NCBI RefSeq assembly: GCF_002291445.1
Contig: NZ_CP014137.1
Location: 4,526,001 to 4,590,000 of the forward strand
DNA: 64,000 nt
Direction of reading: 5' to 3'
DNA from: Brenneria goodwinii
Lineage (GTDB): Bacteria > Pseudomonadota > Gammaproteobacteria > Enterobacterales > Enterobacteriaceae
Under the pieces are notes generated by a model. That model ran no database searches, was not told the DNA's origin, and saw nothing but the letters and a program-made list of their open reading frames with translations. A program made the position numbers and the translations under genes. Each line of letters opens with the position of its first letter. The stretch's first letter is position 1. Below, one piece after another: positions 29,670 through 38,520 of this stretch.

Positions 29670-31316
29670 ATGACAGGGGCTCAGTGGGTGGTACAAGCGT
29701 TGCGGGCGCAGGGAGTGGAGACCGTGTTTGGTTATCCCGGAGGCGCGATCATGCCGGTCTATGATGCACTGTATGACGGCGGAGTAGAGCATCTATTGTG
29801 TCGTCACGAGCAGGGGGCTGCAATGGCGGCAATCGGCTATGCCCGTGCAACCGGCAACGTCGGGGTGTGCATTGCGACATCCGGCCCTGGCGCGACAAAC
29901 CTGATCACCGGGTTGGCCGATGCATTGCTGGATTCTGTTCCTATCGTGGCTATCACCGGTCAGGTGGGTTCCGCGCTTATCGGTACGGATGCCTTTCAGG
30001 AGATTGACGTGTTAGGCCTGTCTCTGGCCTGTACCAAGCACAGCTTTCTGGTTGAGTCATTGGAGTCGCTGCCTGAAGTGATGGCCGAGGCGTTCGCGAT
30101 CGCCAGCAGTGGTCGTCCGGGCCCAGTGCTGGTTGATATTCCCAAAGATATTCAGTTAGCTGAGGGGGATTTCACACCGAATTTCGCGCCCGTTGATACC
30201 CACTTTGATTTGCCCGAACAAGCGATTGCACTGGCGCGGGAAATGCTGGCAAAAGCGCAGAAGCCGATATTGTACGTCGGCGGCGGCGTTGGCATGGCGC
30301 GGGCGGTTCCGGCGTTGCGTGCGTTTATCGCCACGACTGAAATACCGTCCGTTGCGACGTTGAAAGGGTTGGGAAGCGTGGATGCCAATCATCCCTATTA
30401 TCTAGGTATGATTGGAATGCACGGTACGAAAGCCGCAAATCTGATGGTGCAGGAGTGCGATCTGTTGATTGCCGTCGGCGCCCGTTTTGACGACAGAGTT
30501 ACCGGCAAGCTGAATACGTTTGCGCCGCATGCCGGCGTTATTCATATGGATATCGACCCCGCTGAAATGAGCAAGCTGCGTCAGGCTAATGTTGAGCTGC
30601 AAGGGGATCTGAACGCGTTGCTACCGGCGTTGCAACAGCCGCTGAACATCGAAGCATGGCAGCAACAGGCGGTGATGATGAAAGCCGAATACCCATGGCG
30701 TTATGACCATCCCGGACAGGCAATTTATGCGCCTGCATTACTGAAGGCCATCTCCGATCGCAAAACGGCGAATACGGTGGTGACGACGGATGTCGGTCAG
30801 CACCAAATGTGGACGGCTCAGCATATGACGTTCACCCGCCCTGAGAATTTTATCACCTCCAGCGGCCTGGGCACCATGGGATTCGGCGTGCCCGCCGCCG
30901 TGGGAGCCCAGGTTGCCCGGCCTGATGATATGGTGATCTGTATTTCGGGTGACGGCTCTTTTATGATGAACATTCAAGAGTTGGGCACCATCAAGCGAAA
31001 ACGGTTGCCGCTGAAGATTGTTCTGCTGGATAACCAACGATTAGGCATGGTTCGACAGTGGCAACAGCTGTTTTTTGATGAACGCTATAGTGAAACCAAC
31101 CTCTCTGATAATCCCGATTTCCTCACGCTGGCAAGCGCCTTTGATATCCCAGGCCAGCGTATCAGCCGTAAAGACCAGATCGACGACGCGCTAGACGCCC
31201 TGTTTAACAGCGACGGGCCATACCTGCTGCATGTTTCCATTGATGAATACGAGAATGTCTGGCCGCTGGTGCCGCCCGGCGCCGGTAATGAAACGATGCT
31301 GGATAAAACAGAATAA
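29670..31316 (+). CDS. ilvG: Acetohydroxyacid synthase II large subunit IlvG
   Basis: IlvG is the catalytic subunit of AHAS II, a thiamine-diphosphate enzyme that condenses pyruvate with pyruvate or 2-oxobutyrate. The 548-residue product equals the full-length E. coli protein and is not frameshifted, unlike E. coli K-12 ilvG. It shows the catalytic Glu in CRHEQGAAMAAIGYARATG, SGPGATNLITGLADA, GARFDDRVTGKL in the middle domain, and the ThDP motif GDGSFMMNIQELGTIKRKRLPLKIVLLDNQ. It is separated from ilvM by 17 bases. Confidence 0.97.
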   Translation: MTGAQWVVQALRAQGVETVFGYPGGAIMPVYDALYDGGVEHLLCRHEQGAAMAAIGYARATGNVGVCIATSGPGATNLITGLADALLDSVPIVAITGQVGSALIGTDAFQEIDVLGLSLACTKHSFLVESLESLPEVMAEAFAIASSGRPGPVLVDIPKDIQLAEGDFTPNFAPVDTHFDLPEQAIALAREMLAKAQKPILYVGGGVGMARAVPALRAFIATTEIPSVATLKGLGSVDANHPYYLGMIGMHGTKAANLMVQECDLLIAVGARFDDRVTGKLNTFAPHAGVIHMDIDPAEMSKLRQANVELQGDLNALLPALQQPLNIEAWQQQAVMMKAEYPWRYDHPGQAIYAPALLKAISDRKTANTVVTTDVGQHQMWTAQHMTFTRPENFITSSGLGTMGFGVPAAVGAQVARPDDMVICISGDGSFMMNIQELGTIKRKRLPLKIVLLDNQRLGMVRQWQQLFFDERYSETNLSDNPDFLTLASAFDIPGQRISRKDQIDDALDALFNSDGPYLLHVSIDEYENVWPLVPPGAGNETMLDKTE

Positions 31317-31333
31317 TAGCTGGAGAAAATAGA

Positions 31334-31597
31334 ATGACACACCATCGGCTTTCGATTCAGGCCCGCTTTCGCCCAGAGATTCTGGAACGTGTATTGCGCA
31401 TCGCCCGTCACCGTGGTTTCCGGGTCTGCGCCATGAACATGGTGCAGAGCACCAATACCAACGATCACATCAATATTGAACTGACCGTTGCCAGTCATCG
31501 TCCGATAGATTCATTGTCGGCGCAGTTGAGTAAACTGCTGGATATTGCTTATGTTGAAATTCAGCCAATGACAACATCTCAGCAGTTCAGCGCCTAA
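31334..31597 (+). CDS. ilvM: Acetohydroxyacid synthase II small subunit IlvM
   Basis: IlvM is the regulatory subunit that activates and stabilises IlvG. The 87-residue product has the E. coli length and an ACT-like fold (RLSIQARFRPEILERVLRIARHRGFRVCAMNM). Unlike IlvN and IlvH it makes the enzyme insensitive to valine; that is known of the family, not visible here. It precedes ilvE by 24 bases with a TAAGGAAA ribosome site between. Confidence 0.94.
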   Translation: MTHHRLSIQARFRPEILERVLRIARHRGFRVCAMNMVQSTNTNDHINIELTVASHRPIDSLSAQLSKLLDIAYVEIQPMTTSQQFSA

Positions 31598-31621
31598 CAT
31601 ACAGAGTAAGGAAAATAAAGA

Positions 31622-32548
31622 ATGACAAGTAAAGCCGACTACATTTGGTTTAACGGGGAAATGGTTCCATGGGCCGATGCCAAAGTTCACGTTATGTCTC
31701 ACGCCTTGCATTACGGCACTTCCGTATTTGAAGGTATTCGTTGCTATAACACGAATAACGGACCGGCGGTGTTCCGTCATCGTGAACATATGCAGCGTCT
31801 GCACGACTCGGCCAAAATCTATCGTATGCCGTTGCAGCAGAGCGTTGATGAACTGATGGAAGCCTGCCGTGAGACAATACGTAAAAATAGTCTGACCGGC
31901 GCCTATATCCGTCCGCTGGTATTCGTCGGCGATGTCGGCATGGGCGTTAACCCGCCGGACGGCTACAAACCGGATGTGATCATTGCGGCTTTCCCATGGG
32001 GCGCCTATCTGGGCGAAGACGCGCTGGATCAGGGGATTGATGCCATGGTGTCGTCGTGGCACCGAGCCGCCGCGAATACCATTCCTACCGCCGCGAAAGC
32101 GGGCGGGAACTATCTGTCCTCTCTGTTGGTCGGCAGTGAAGCCCGTCGTCATGGCTATCAGGAAGGGATTGCGCTGGATGTGCATGGCTACGTGTCCGAA
32201 GGCGCGGGCGAAAACCTGTTTGAAGTGAAAGACGGTATTCTTTTCACGCCGCCGTTTACCTCTTCCGCGCTACCGGGTATTACGCGCGATGCCATCATCA
32301 AGCTGGCGAAAACATTAGGTCTTGAGATCCGTGAACAGGTGTTGTCGCGTGAATCGCTGTATCTGGCTGACGAAGTATTCATGTCCGGCACCGCGGCCGA
32401 AATCACGCCGGTTCGCAGCGTCGACGGTATTCAGGTCGGTATCGGCAAATGCGGGCCGGTAACCAAAAAACTACAACAGGCATTTTTCGGCCTGTTTACC
32501 GGCGAAACAGAAGATAAATGGGGCTGGCTGGATCCGGTTAACCGTTAA
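31622..32548 (+). CDS. ilvE: Branched-chain amino-acid aminotransferase IlvE
   Basis: IlvE transfers the amino group from glutamate to the keto acids of valine, leucine and isoleucine. It is a fold-type IV PLP enzyme of 308 residues (E. coli 309). The PLP lysine is Lys159 in PTAAKAGGNYL. FEGIRCYNT near the start, EGAGENLFEVKDG, and the phosphate-binding SGTAAEITPV are conserved. A GC-rich hairpin lies between this gene and ilvD. Confidence 0.97.
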   Translation: MTSKADYIWFNGEMVPWADAKVHVMSHALHYGTSVFEGIRCYNTNNGPAVFRHREHMQRLHDSAKIYRMPLQQSVDELMEACRETIRKNSLTGAYIRPLVFVGDVGMGVNPPDGYKPDVIIAAFPWGAYLGEDALDQGIDAMVSSWHRAAANTIPTAAKAGGNYLSSLLVGSEARRHGYQEGIALDVHGYVSEGAGENLFEVKDGILFTPPFTSSALPGITRDAIIKLAKTLGLEIREQVLSRESLYLADEVFMSGTAAEITPVRSVDGIQVGIGKCGPVTKKLQQAFFGLFTGETEDKWGWLDPVNR

Positions 32549-32574
32549 TCGGCCCATTATGACAGACAGATTCT

Positions 32575-32599
32575 GGTGACGGCGCGCTTTGCCGTCACC
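32575..32599 (+). other. Intercistronic hairpin between ilvE and ilvD
   Basis: GGTGACGGC and GCCGTCACC are perfect complements with a 7-base loop. No T run follows, so it is unlikely to be a terminator; it may stabilise the upstream mRNA or set relative expression in the operon. Confidence 0.7.
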
Positions 32600-32628
32600 C
32601 ATTAAGTTAATACTGGAGTAACAAGAGT

Positions 32629-34479
32629 ATGCCTAAGTACCGTTCAGCCACAACCACGCACGGCCGTAACATGGCCGGCGCCCGAGCCTTGTGGCGAGCC
32701 ACCGGAATGACCGACGACGATTTTGGCAAGCCGATTATCGCGGTGGTTAACTCATTCACCCAGTTCGTACCGGGTCATGTGCATTTGCGCGATATGGGCA
32801 AATTGGTTGCCGAGCAAATCGAAGCCTCCGGCGGCGTGGCGAAAGAGTTCAATACTATTGCGGTTGATGACGGTATCGCTATGGGGCATGGCGGCATGCT
32901 CTATTCTCTGCCTTCACGTGAACTGATTGCCGATTCGGTTGAGTACATGGTGAACGCGCACTGCGCCGACGCCATGGTGTGCATTTCCAACTGCGACAAA
33001 ATCACCCCGGGAATGATGATGGCCGCGCTGCGGCTGAACATTCCGGTGATTTTCGTATCCGGCGGTCCGATGGAAGCGGGCAAAACCAAGCTGTCCGATC
33101 AGCTGATCAAGCTGGATCTGGTCGATGCCATGATCCAGGGGGCGAACCCAAACGTCAGCGATGCCGATAGCGAACAGATTGAACGTTCCGCCTGCCCGAC
33201 CTGCGGCTCCTGTTCCGGAATGTTTACCGCCAACTCCATGAACTGCCTGACCGAGGCGCTGGGCCTGTCGCTGCCGGGCAACGGTTCACTGCTGGCGACC
33301 CACGCCGATCGTAAAAATCTGTTTCTGGAAGCCGGTACGCGCATCGTCGAATTGACCAAACGCTACTACGAACAAGATGATGAAAGCGCGTTGCCGCGCA
33401 GCATTGCCACCAAGGCGGCGTTTGAGAATGCCATGACGCTGGATATCGCCATGGGCGGATCGACTAATACCGTTCTGCATCTGCTGGCTTCGGCGCAGGA
33501 AGGGGAGATCGATTTCGCTATGGAAGATATCGACCGTCTGTCACGTAAAGTTCCCCACCTGTGCAAGGTTGCGCCGAGCACGCAGAAATACCATATGGAA
33601 GACGTGCACCGCGCCGGCGGGGTGATCGGCATTCTGGGCGAACTGGATCGCGCCGGCCTGCTGCATCGTGACGTGCGCAACGTGCTGGGCAAGAGCCTGC
33701 CGGAAACCATCGAAGCATATGATGTGATGGTGACGAAAGACGACGGCGTGAAACGCATGTACTCCGCCGGTCCTGCCGGTATCCGCACCACGCAGGCGTT
33801 TTCTCAGAGCTGCCGCTGGGATTCGCTGGATGTCGACCGTCAGGAAGGCTGTATTCGCTCCCGTGAGTTTGCCTATAGTCAGGACGGCGGTTTGGCGGTG
33901 TTGTACGGCAATCTGGCGGAAGACGGCTGTATCGTGAAAACGGCGGGTGTGGACAAAGGCAGCCTGGTTTTCCGCGGCCCGGCGAAAGTTTATGAAAGCC
34001 AGGATGATGCGGTTGAAGCGATTCTGGGCGGCAAGGTCGTGGCCGGCGACGTGGTGGTCATTCGTTACGAAGGGCCGAAGGGCGGTCCGGGCATGCAGGA
34101 AATGTTGTATCCCACCAGCTTCCTGAAATCGATGGGATTGGGCAAGGCCTGTGCGCTGATCACCGACGGTCGTTTCTCCGGCGGAACATCCGGTTTGTCC
34201 ATCGGCCATGCTTCTCCCGAAGCCGCCAGCGGCGGACTCATCGGGCTGGTGGAAGATGGGGATATGGTCGCTATTGATATTCCTGGGCGCAGCATCGCCT
34301 TGGAAGTGCCGGAAAATGAACTGGCAAGCCGTCGTGAAGCCGAACTGGCGCGGGGCGATGCGGCCTGGACGCCGCGTAATCGCAACCGTCCGGTCTCTTT
34401 TGCGCTGCGCGCTTATGCCAGCCTGGCAACCAGCGCCGATAAAGGCGCCGTCCGTGACAAGAGTAAGCTGGGAGGCTAA
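32629..34479 (+). CDS. ilvD: Dihydroxyacid dehydratase IlvD
   Basis: IlvD dehydrates 2,3-dihydroxyisovalerate and its homologue with an Fe-S cluster, the third step of valine and isoleucine synthesis. The product has 616 residues, as in E. coli. The signature regions are intact: CISNCDKITPGM, SACPTCGSCSGMFTANSMNCLTEALG and the late LITDGRFSGGTSG with the active-site serine. It is followed by ilvA after two bases (stop TAA CC ATG), so translation is probably coupled. Confidence 0.97.
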   Translation: MPKYRSATTTHGRNMAGARALWRATGMTDDDFGKPIIAVVNSFTQFVPGHVHLRDMGKLVAEQIEASGGVAKEFNTIAVDDGIAMGHGGMLYSLPSRELIADSVEYMVNAHCADAMVCISNCDKITPGMMMAALRLNIPVIFVSGGPMEAGKTKLSDQLIKLDLVDAMIQGANPNVSDADSEQIERSACPTCGSCSGMFTANSMNCLTEALGLSLPGNGSLLATHADRKNLFLEAGTRIVELTKRYYEQDDESALPRSIATKAAFENAMTLDIAMGGSTNTVLHLLASAQEGEIDFAMEDIDRLSRKVPHLCKVAPSTQKYHMEDVHRAGGVIGILGELDRAGLLHRDVRNVLGKSLPETIEAYDVMVTKDDGVKRMYSAGPAGIRTTQAFSQSCRWDSLDVDRQEGCIRSREFAYSQDGGLAVLYGNLAEDGCIVKTAGVDKGSLVFRGPAKVYESQDDAVEAILGGKVVAGDVVVIRYEGPKGGPGMQEMLYPTSFLKSMGLGKACALITDGRFSGGTSGLSIGHASPEAASGGLIGLVEDGDMVAIDIPGRSIALEVPENELASRREAELARGDAAWTPRNRNRPVSFALRAYASLATSADKGAVRDKSKLGG

Positions 34480-34481
34480 CC

Positions 34482-36026
34482 ATGGCTGTGTCGCAACCAC
34501 TTCCCTCCGCTCCCTGCGGGGCGGAGTATCTGCGGGCGATCCTGCGTTCGCCGGTTTATGAAGTCACGCAGGTTACGCCGCTGGAGAAGATGGACAAACT
34601 TTCTTCACGGCTGGGTAATGTCATTTTGGTGAAACGTGAGGATCGGCATGCGGTGCACAGCTTTAAGCTGCGCGGCGCGTACGCGATGATGGCCGGGCTG
34701 AGCGATGAGCAGAAATCCCACGGCGTGATAACCGCTTCCGCCGGCAACCACGCGCAGGGCGTGGCGCTTTCCGCCAGTAAACTGGGCATTAACTCACTGA
34801 TCGTCATGCCGGTGGCGACGGCCGATATCAAAGTCGACGCGGTGCGCGGCTTTGGCGGCGAGGTGCTGCTGCATGGCGCGAACTTCGACGAGGCGAAAGC
34901 CAAAGCCATTGAACTGTCGCAGCAGCAGAACATGACGTTTTTGCCGCCGTTCGATCACCCGGCGGTTATCGCCGGGCAGGGTACGCTGGCGATGGAACTG
35001 TTGCAGCAGGACGCGCATCTGGACCGGGTATTTGTGCCGGTCGGCGGCGGAGGGCTGGCGGCAGGGGTCGCCGTGCTGATCAAACAGCTGATGCCGCAGA
35101 TTAAAGTTATCGGGGTAGAAGCGGAAGACTCCGCCTGCCTGCGCGCCGCGCTGGATGCCGGTCATCCGGTCGATCTGGCGCGGGTGGGGCTGTTTGCCGA
35201 AGGCGTGGCGGTTAAGCGCGTCGGCGACGAGACGTTCCGCCTGTGCCGGGAATATCTGGACGACGTGATCACCGTCGACAGCGACGCCATCTGTGCGGCG
35301 GTCAAAGACCTGTTTGAAGATGTGCGTGCGATCGCCGAGCCTTCCGGCGCGTTGGCGCTGGCGGGAATGAAGAAATACATCCAGCAGCATCAGATTCAGG
35401 GCGAACGCCTGGCGCACGTGCTGTCCGGCGCCAACGTCAACTTCCACGGTCTGCGCTATGTTTCCGAACGCTGTGAACTGGGCGAACAGCGGGAAGCTCT
35501 GCTGGCGGTGACGATCCCGGAGAAAAAGGGCAGTTTTCTCAAGTTTTGCCAACTGCTGGGCGGCCGATCCGTTACCGAATTCAACTATCGCTATGCGAAT
35601 GAAAAAGATGCCTGCATTTTTGCCGGCGTGCGGCTGACGCGCGGTCATGCCGAGCGTGACGAGATCATCGCCGAGCTGTCTGCGGGCGGCTATGAGGTTG
35701 TGGATCTGTCCGATGACGAAATGGCCAAGCTGCATGTGCGTTATATGGTGGGAGGACGGCCTTCAAAAGCACTGCGGGAAAGGCTGTATAGCTTTGAATT
35801 TCCTGAATCGCCGGGCGCGCTGTTGAAATTCCTGCATACGCTGGGTACGCATTGGAATATTTCCCTATTCCACTATCGCAGCCACGGTACGGATTTCGGC
35901 CGGGTATTGGCTGCGTTCGAGCTGGAAGAGCGCGATCCGGAGTTTGAGAAACATCTGCACGATCTGGGCTATGAGTGCCATGATGAGACTAATAACCCGT
36001 CATTTCGTTTCTTTCTGGCAGGCTAG
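34482..36026 (+). CDS. ilvA: Biosynthetic threonine deaminase IlvA
   Basis: IlvA converts threonine to 2-oxobutyrate, the first committed step to isoleucine, and is inhibited by isoleucine. The 514-residue product (E. coli 514) has the PLP lysine Lys62 in HSFKLRGAYAMM, ASAGNHAQGVA, the glycine-rich VGGGGLAAGVA loop, and two carboxyl ACT-like repeats from about residue 320 (KKGSFLKFCQLLG and ESPGALLKFLHTLG). It ends the ilvGMEDA operon. Confidence 0.97.
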   Translation: MAVSQPLPSAPCGAEYLRAILRSPVYEVTQVTPLEKMDKLSSRLGNVILVKREDRHAVHSFKLRGAYAMMAGLSDEQKSHGVITASAGNHAQGVALSASKLGINSLIVMPVATADIKVDAVRGFGGEVLLHGANFDEAKAKAIELSQQQNMTFLPPFDHPAVIAGQGTLAMELLQQDAHLDRVFVPVGGGGLAAGVAVLIKQLMPQIKVIGVEAEDSACLRAALDAGHPVDLARVGLFAEGVAVKRVGDETFRLCREYLDDVITVDSDAICAAVKDLFEDVRAIAEPSGALALAGMKKYIQQHQIQGERLAHVLSGANVNFHGLRYVSERCELGEQREALLAVTIPEKKGSFLKFCQLLGGRSVTEFNYRYANEKDACIFAGVRLTRGHAERDEIIAELSAGGYEVVDLSDDEMAKLHVRYMVGGRPSKALRERLYSFEFPESPGALLKFLHTLGTHWNISLFHYRSHGTDFGRVLAAFELEERDPEFEKHLHDLGYECHDETNNPSFRFFLAG

Positions 36027-36123
36027 CTTTTGACGCGTTGCCGAACCGCGTTCCCGGTGGTGTTTCACTGGCGGGAGCGCTATCTTTATGTCATTCGATG
36101 GGCAACACTGATGATGTAAAACG

Positions 36124-36870
36124 ATGGCAACGCATTTTAATGGTTTTTCCCAGCAGGGATTGACGTTTCTCCAACAGGTTCGTCAGCAGAATGATAAAGG
36201 GTGGTTTGACGAGCACCGCCAGGTTTATGAAGAGCAACTGCTGTCGCCATTTCGTGCGCTGGTGGATGCGTTGAGTCTGACCATGTTGCCGATCGACGAT
36301 CGGTTTGAAACCCGCCCGGCAATCGGCAAAACGCTGTCCCGTATTCACCGCGATACCCGTTTTTCCCACGATAAATCACGCTATCGCAGCCAGATGTGGC
36401 TGACCTTCAAACGCACGCGTAAAGACTGGACGGATGCGCCATCCTATTTTTTTGAGATCGCTCCGGATTTTTGGCGTTATGGTTTGGGCTATTACTGCGC
36501 AACGCGTAACACGATGGAACTGTTCCGCCAAACGGTGCGCGGCAACCCGCAGCAATTCCTTGCCGTCGCCAACTGCTTACAGGATAGGTTCGTACTGGAA
36601 GGGGAAAGTTACAAACGCCCGCTGATTAAAGATCTGCCGGCGGAGTTGGCCGACTGGTATAACCGTAAATCTTTCGCCGCTATTCATACCAGCCAGGATA
36701 TGGAGCCGCTTTTCTCCGGTGATTTGGTCACGACGCTGGCGCAGGGGTTTACCCAGCTTGAGCCGCTTTACCACTACCTGATGAATATCGAAACCATGAA
36801 AAAAGCCGCGCAGGAAACGGAGGCATCGGGCCCGCGCATACTCTCTGCGGATAAATGGTTTGAACGGTAG
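36124..36870 (+). CDS. DUF2461 (TIGR02453) family protein
   Basis: The 248-residue protein has the DUF2461 landmarks FLQQVRQQNDKGWFDEHRQVYEEQLLSPF, ETRPAIGKTLSRIHRDTRFSHDKSRYRS and a central RKDWTDAPSYFFEIAPDF. No signal peptide or membrane segment is visible, so it is probably cytosolic. The family has no established biochemical role. It lies about 100 bases after ilvA, downstream of the operon, and has no counterpart there in E. coli. An ATG at 36124 fits the family start. Confidence 0.85.
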   Translation: MATHFNGFSQQGLTFLQQVRQQNDKGWFDEHRQVYEEQLLSPFRALVDALSLTMLPIDDRFETRPAIGKTLSRIHRDTRFSHDKSRYRSQMWLTFKRTRKDWTDAPSYFFEIAPDFWRYGLGYYCATRNTMELFRQTVRGNPQQFLAVANCLQDRFVLEGESYKRPLIKDLPAELADWYNRKSFAAIHTSQDMEPLFSGDLVTTLAQGFTQLEPLYHYLMNIETMKKAAQETEASGPRILSADKWFER

Positions 36871-36951
36871 GCGGGGAGTCATGCCGATCGTTTAAGAAAC
36901 GAAATCCCGAAACGCCTTTTCAACCGCAAAAGACAGGGGCGCGGCATCGCG

Positions 36952-37413
36952 TCAGTGCGTTTGGCGGTAAGCCCAGGGAGACTGAGGATAGGAATGACGC
37001 CACAGGCCCAGCCGCTGTTGGCGAGCCGCGTTTTCATGGCGCATTAATTCATGGTTGTCGCGGTGGTATTTGTATACCCATGCCTGACCATTGCGCAGCA
37101 GATTGACGTTGATATTGCGGTTCCGGTAATAGACCGTTCCCAGGTAGCGATCGTACCGATCTTTTTCATCATATCGTACCGTCACCCATCTCCCGCCGAC
37201 TTGCCTGTCCAGCGCCCGACGAGACTCCTTACCATAAGGCTGGTGATATTCCGGCGCATCGATGCCCAGCATGCGGATACGATAGTTGGTGCCGTTGTGT
37301 CGCACCACGATGGTGTCGCCATCAACGACTTTTACCACCTTGCCGCCGATGGTAGCCGCCAGCGCGGGGACGGAGAGCAACAGCATCATCACTGCCAATA
37401 AATACGATTTCAT
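36952..37413 (-). CDS. Secreted thermonuclease-like (SNase domain) protein
   Basis: The 153-residue product begins with a signal peptide (MKSYLLAVMMLLLSVPALA, cleavage after ALA). The mature part is a staphylococcal-nuclease-like domain: KVVKVVDGDTIVVRHNGTNYRIRMLGIDAPE holds the catalytic Arg and calcium-binding Asp, followed by DRYDRYLGTVYY with the second Arg and NVNLLRNGQAWVY. A periplasmic or secreted nuclease is likely. I chose the ATG at 37413 because it starts the signal peptide and has AGGGAAG upstream; the frame extends further. It converges on the DUF2461 gene and lies next to ilvY. Confidence 0.88.
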   Translation of the reverse strand: MKSYLLAVMMLLLSVPALAATIGGKVVKVVDGDTIVVRHNGTNYRIRMLGIDAPEYHQPYGKESRRALDRQVGGRWVTVRYDEKDRYDRYLGTVYYRNRNINVNLLRNGQAWVYKYHRDNHELMRHENAARQQRLGLWRHSYPQSPWAYRQTH

Positions 37414-37463
37414 CAATACTTCCCTGTAACGCGATTCGGCCGCCGCATGGCGAGAGGAAAATA

Positions 37464-38354
37464 TCACGATTTATCCTGTAATGTTTCCCAGAATGCCGCG
37501 ATAAGCGGTTCACTGAGGCGTTTTTTCTGCACGCAGACACCCAGCTCAAAAGGCTCCATGCCTTGTTCGGCAAATATGGAGACGCGGTTGCGTACCGGTT
37601 CAGGACTGTTTTCCAGCACCACATCCGGAATAAGCGCGATGCCGCAGCCTAGCGCGACCATGGACACCATCGCCTCATGGCCTGATACGGTGGCGTAGAT
37701 TTGCGGGTTGGTGAGATGCTGGCGGCGAAACCAGAGATCGATACGCTTACGCACCGGGCCGTGTTCCGGCAGGACGAAAGGGATCTGCGTCCAGTCAGGA
37801 TTCGGCTGTCTGACCTGAGTCTGAACCGGGCAAGGCAACGCCGGAACGATCAGCACCAGCGGGATTTGACCTATCGGCATGAAATCGACGCTGGCGGGCA
37901 GCGTTTCCGGGTGTCCGGCGATGCCCAGATCGGCATCGTTGGACTGTACTTTTTCAACGGCATCGGCGGCATCGCCGGTCGTCAGTTTGATTTCCACCAG
38001 CGGATGCTCGGCGCGGAAACGATCCAGAATCGGCGGTAAGTGGCTGTAAGCGGCGGTGACGGAGCAAAAAATCCGCAGTTCGCCGCTTAACGACGGCCCA
38101 CGTTGGCCAATGGCGTGTCTTAGCTGTTGGTATTGCAGCAGCGTTTGCTGGGCGAACAGCTTCAGATGTTCTCCCGTATCGGTTAGCCGTACGGTGCGGT
38201 TATCGCGCAGGAATAGCGTTTGGCCGATTTCACCCTCCAGCCGTTGAATTTGGCGCGATAGCGTAGAAGGACTGATGTGCATCGCCTTGGCCGTGTGGCC
38301 AAAATGCCGGCTTTCCGCCAAATGCAGAAATAATTTGAGATCACGTAAATCCAT
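37464..38354 (-). CDS. ilvY: LysR-type activator IlvY
   Basis: IlvY activates the divergent ilvC gene when acetolactate or acetohydroxybutyrate accumulates, and represses itself. The 296-residue protein (E. coli 297) has the amino-terminal helix-turn-helix (HFGHTAKAMHISPSTLSRQIQRLEGEIGQTLFLRDNRTVRLT) and the inducer domain with SGELRIFCSVTAAYSHLPPILDRFRAEHP and GHEAMVSMVALGCGIALIPDVVLENSPEPVRNRV. The divergent arrangement with ilvC, about 170 bases apart, is as in E. coli. Confidence 0.96.
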   Translation of the reverse strand: MDLRDLKLFLHLAESRHFGHTAKAMHISPSTLSRQIQRLEGEIGQTLFLRDNRTVRLTDTGEHLKLFAQQTLLQYQQLRHAIGQRGPSLSGELRIFCSVTAAYSHLPPILDRFRAEHPLVEIKLTTGDAADAVEKVQSNDADLGIAGHPETLPASVDFMPIGQIPLVLIVPALPCPVQTQVRQPNPDWTQIPFVLPEHGPVRKRIDLWFRRQHLTNPQIYATVSGHEAMVSMVALGCGIALIPDVVLENSPEPVRNRVSIFAEQGMEPFELGVCVQKKRLSEPLIAAFWETLQDKS

Positions 38355-38398
38355 GCGATGCGGGCCTCGTTTTTATCTTGCGGATCTTGCAATATGAC

Positions 38399-38424
38399 GT
38401 TGTTAATATATCAATTTAAGCAAC
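38399..38424. promoter_or_regulatory. Candidate IlvY operator between ilvY and ilvC
   Basis: GTTGTTAA and TTTAAGCAAC form an imperfect inverted repeat centred in the ilvY-ilvC intergenic region. A related half site TTGCAA lies just to its left (38387-38392). IlvY of E. coli binds paired operators in this region. The repeat is seen; binding is inferred. Confidence 0.45.
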
Positions 38425-38520
38425 GCTTTTCCTGTCATATCATGGTGAAATAATAGCTTCCCGATAGTGGGAAACCTTCCTCTGAATAACAGACAAACAA
38501 AACATCATACGGAGTACCAC

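Noticed and set aside
29670..31316. Possible ilvG frameshift as in E. coli K-12
   Set aside because: The reading frame is continuous for 548 codons with all ThDP and FAD-domain motifs, so AHAS II should be active.
33541..34500. Long minus-strand open frame (319 codons) within ilvD
   Set aside because: It lies fully antisense to ilvD, is rich in His, Arg and Gln as expected of the complement of a GC-rich gene, and shows no family features.
34794..35735. Minus-strand open frame of 313 codons antisense to ilvA
   Set aside because: Composition is that of an antisense shadow and ilvA is certain on the plus strand.
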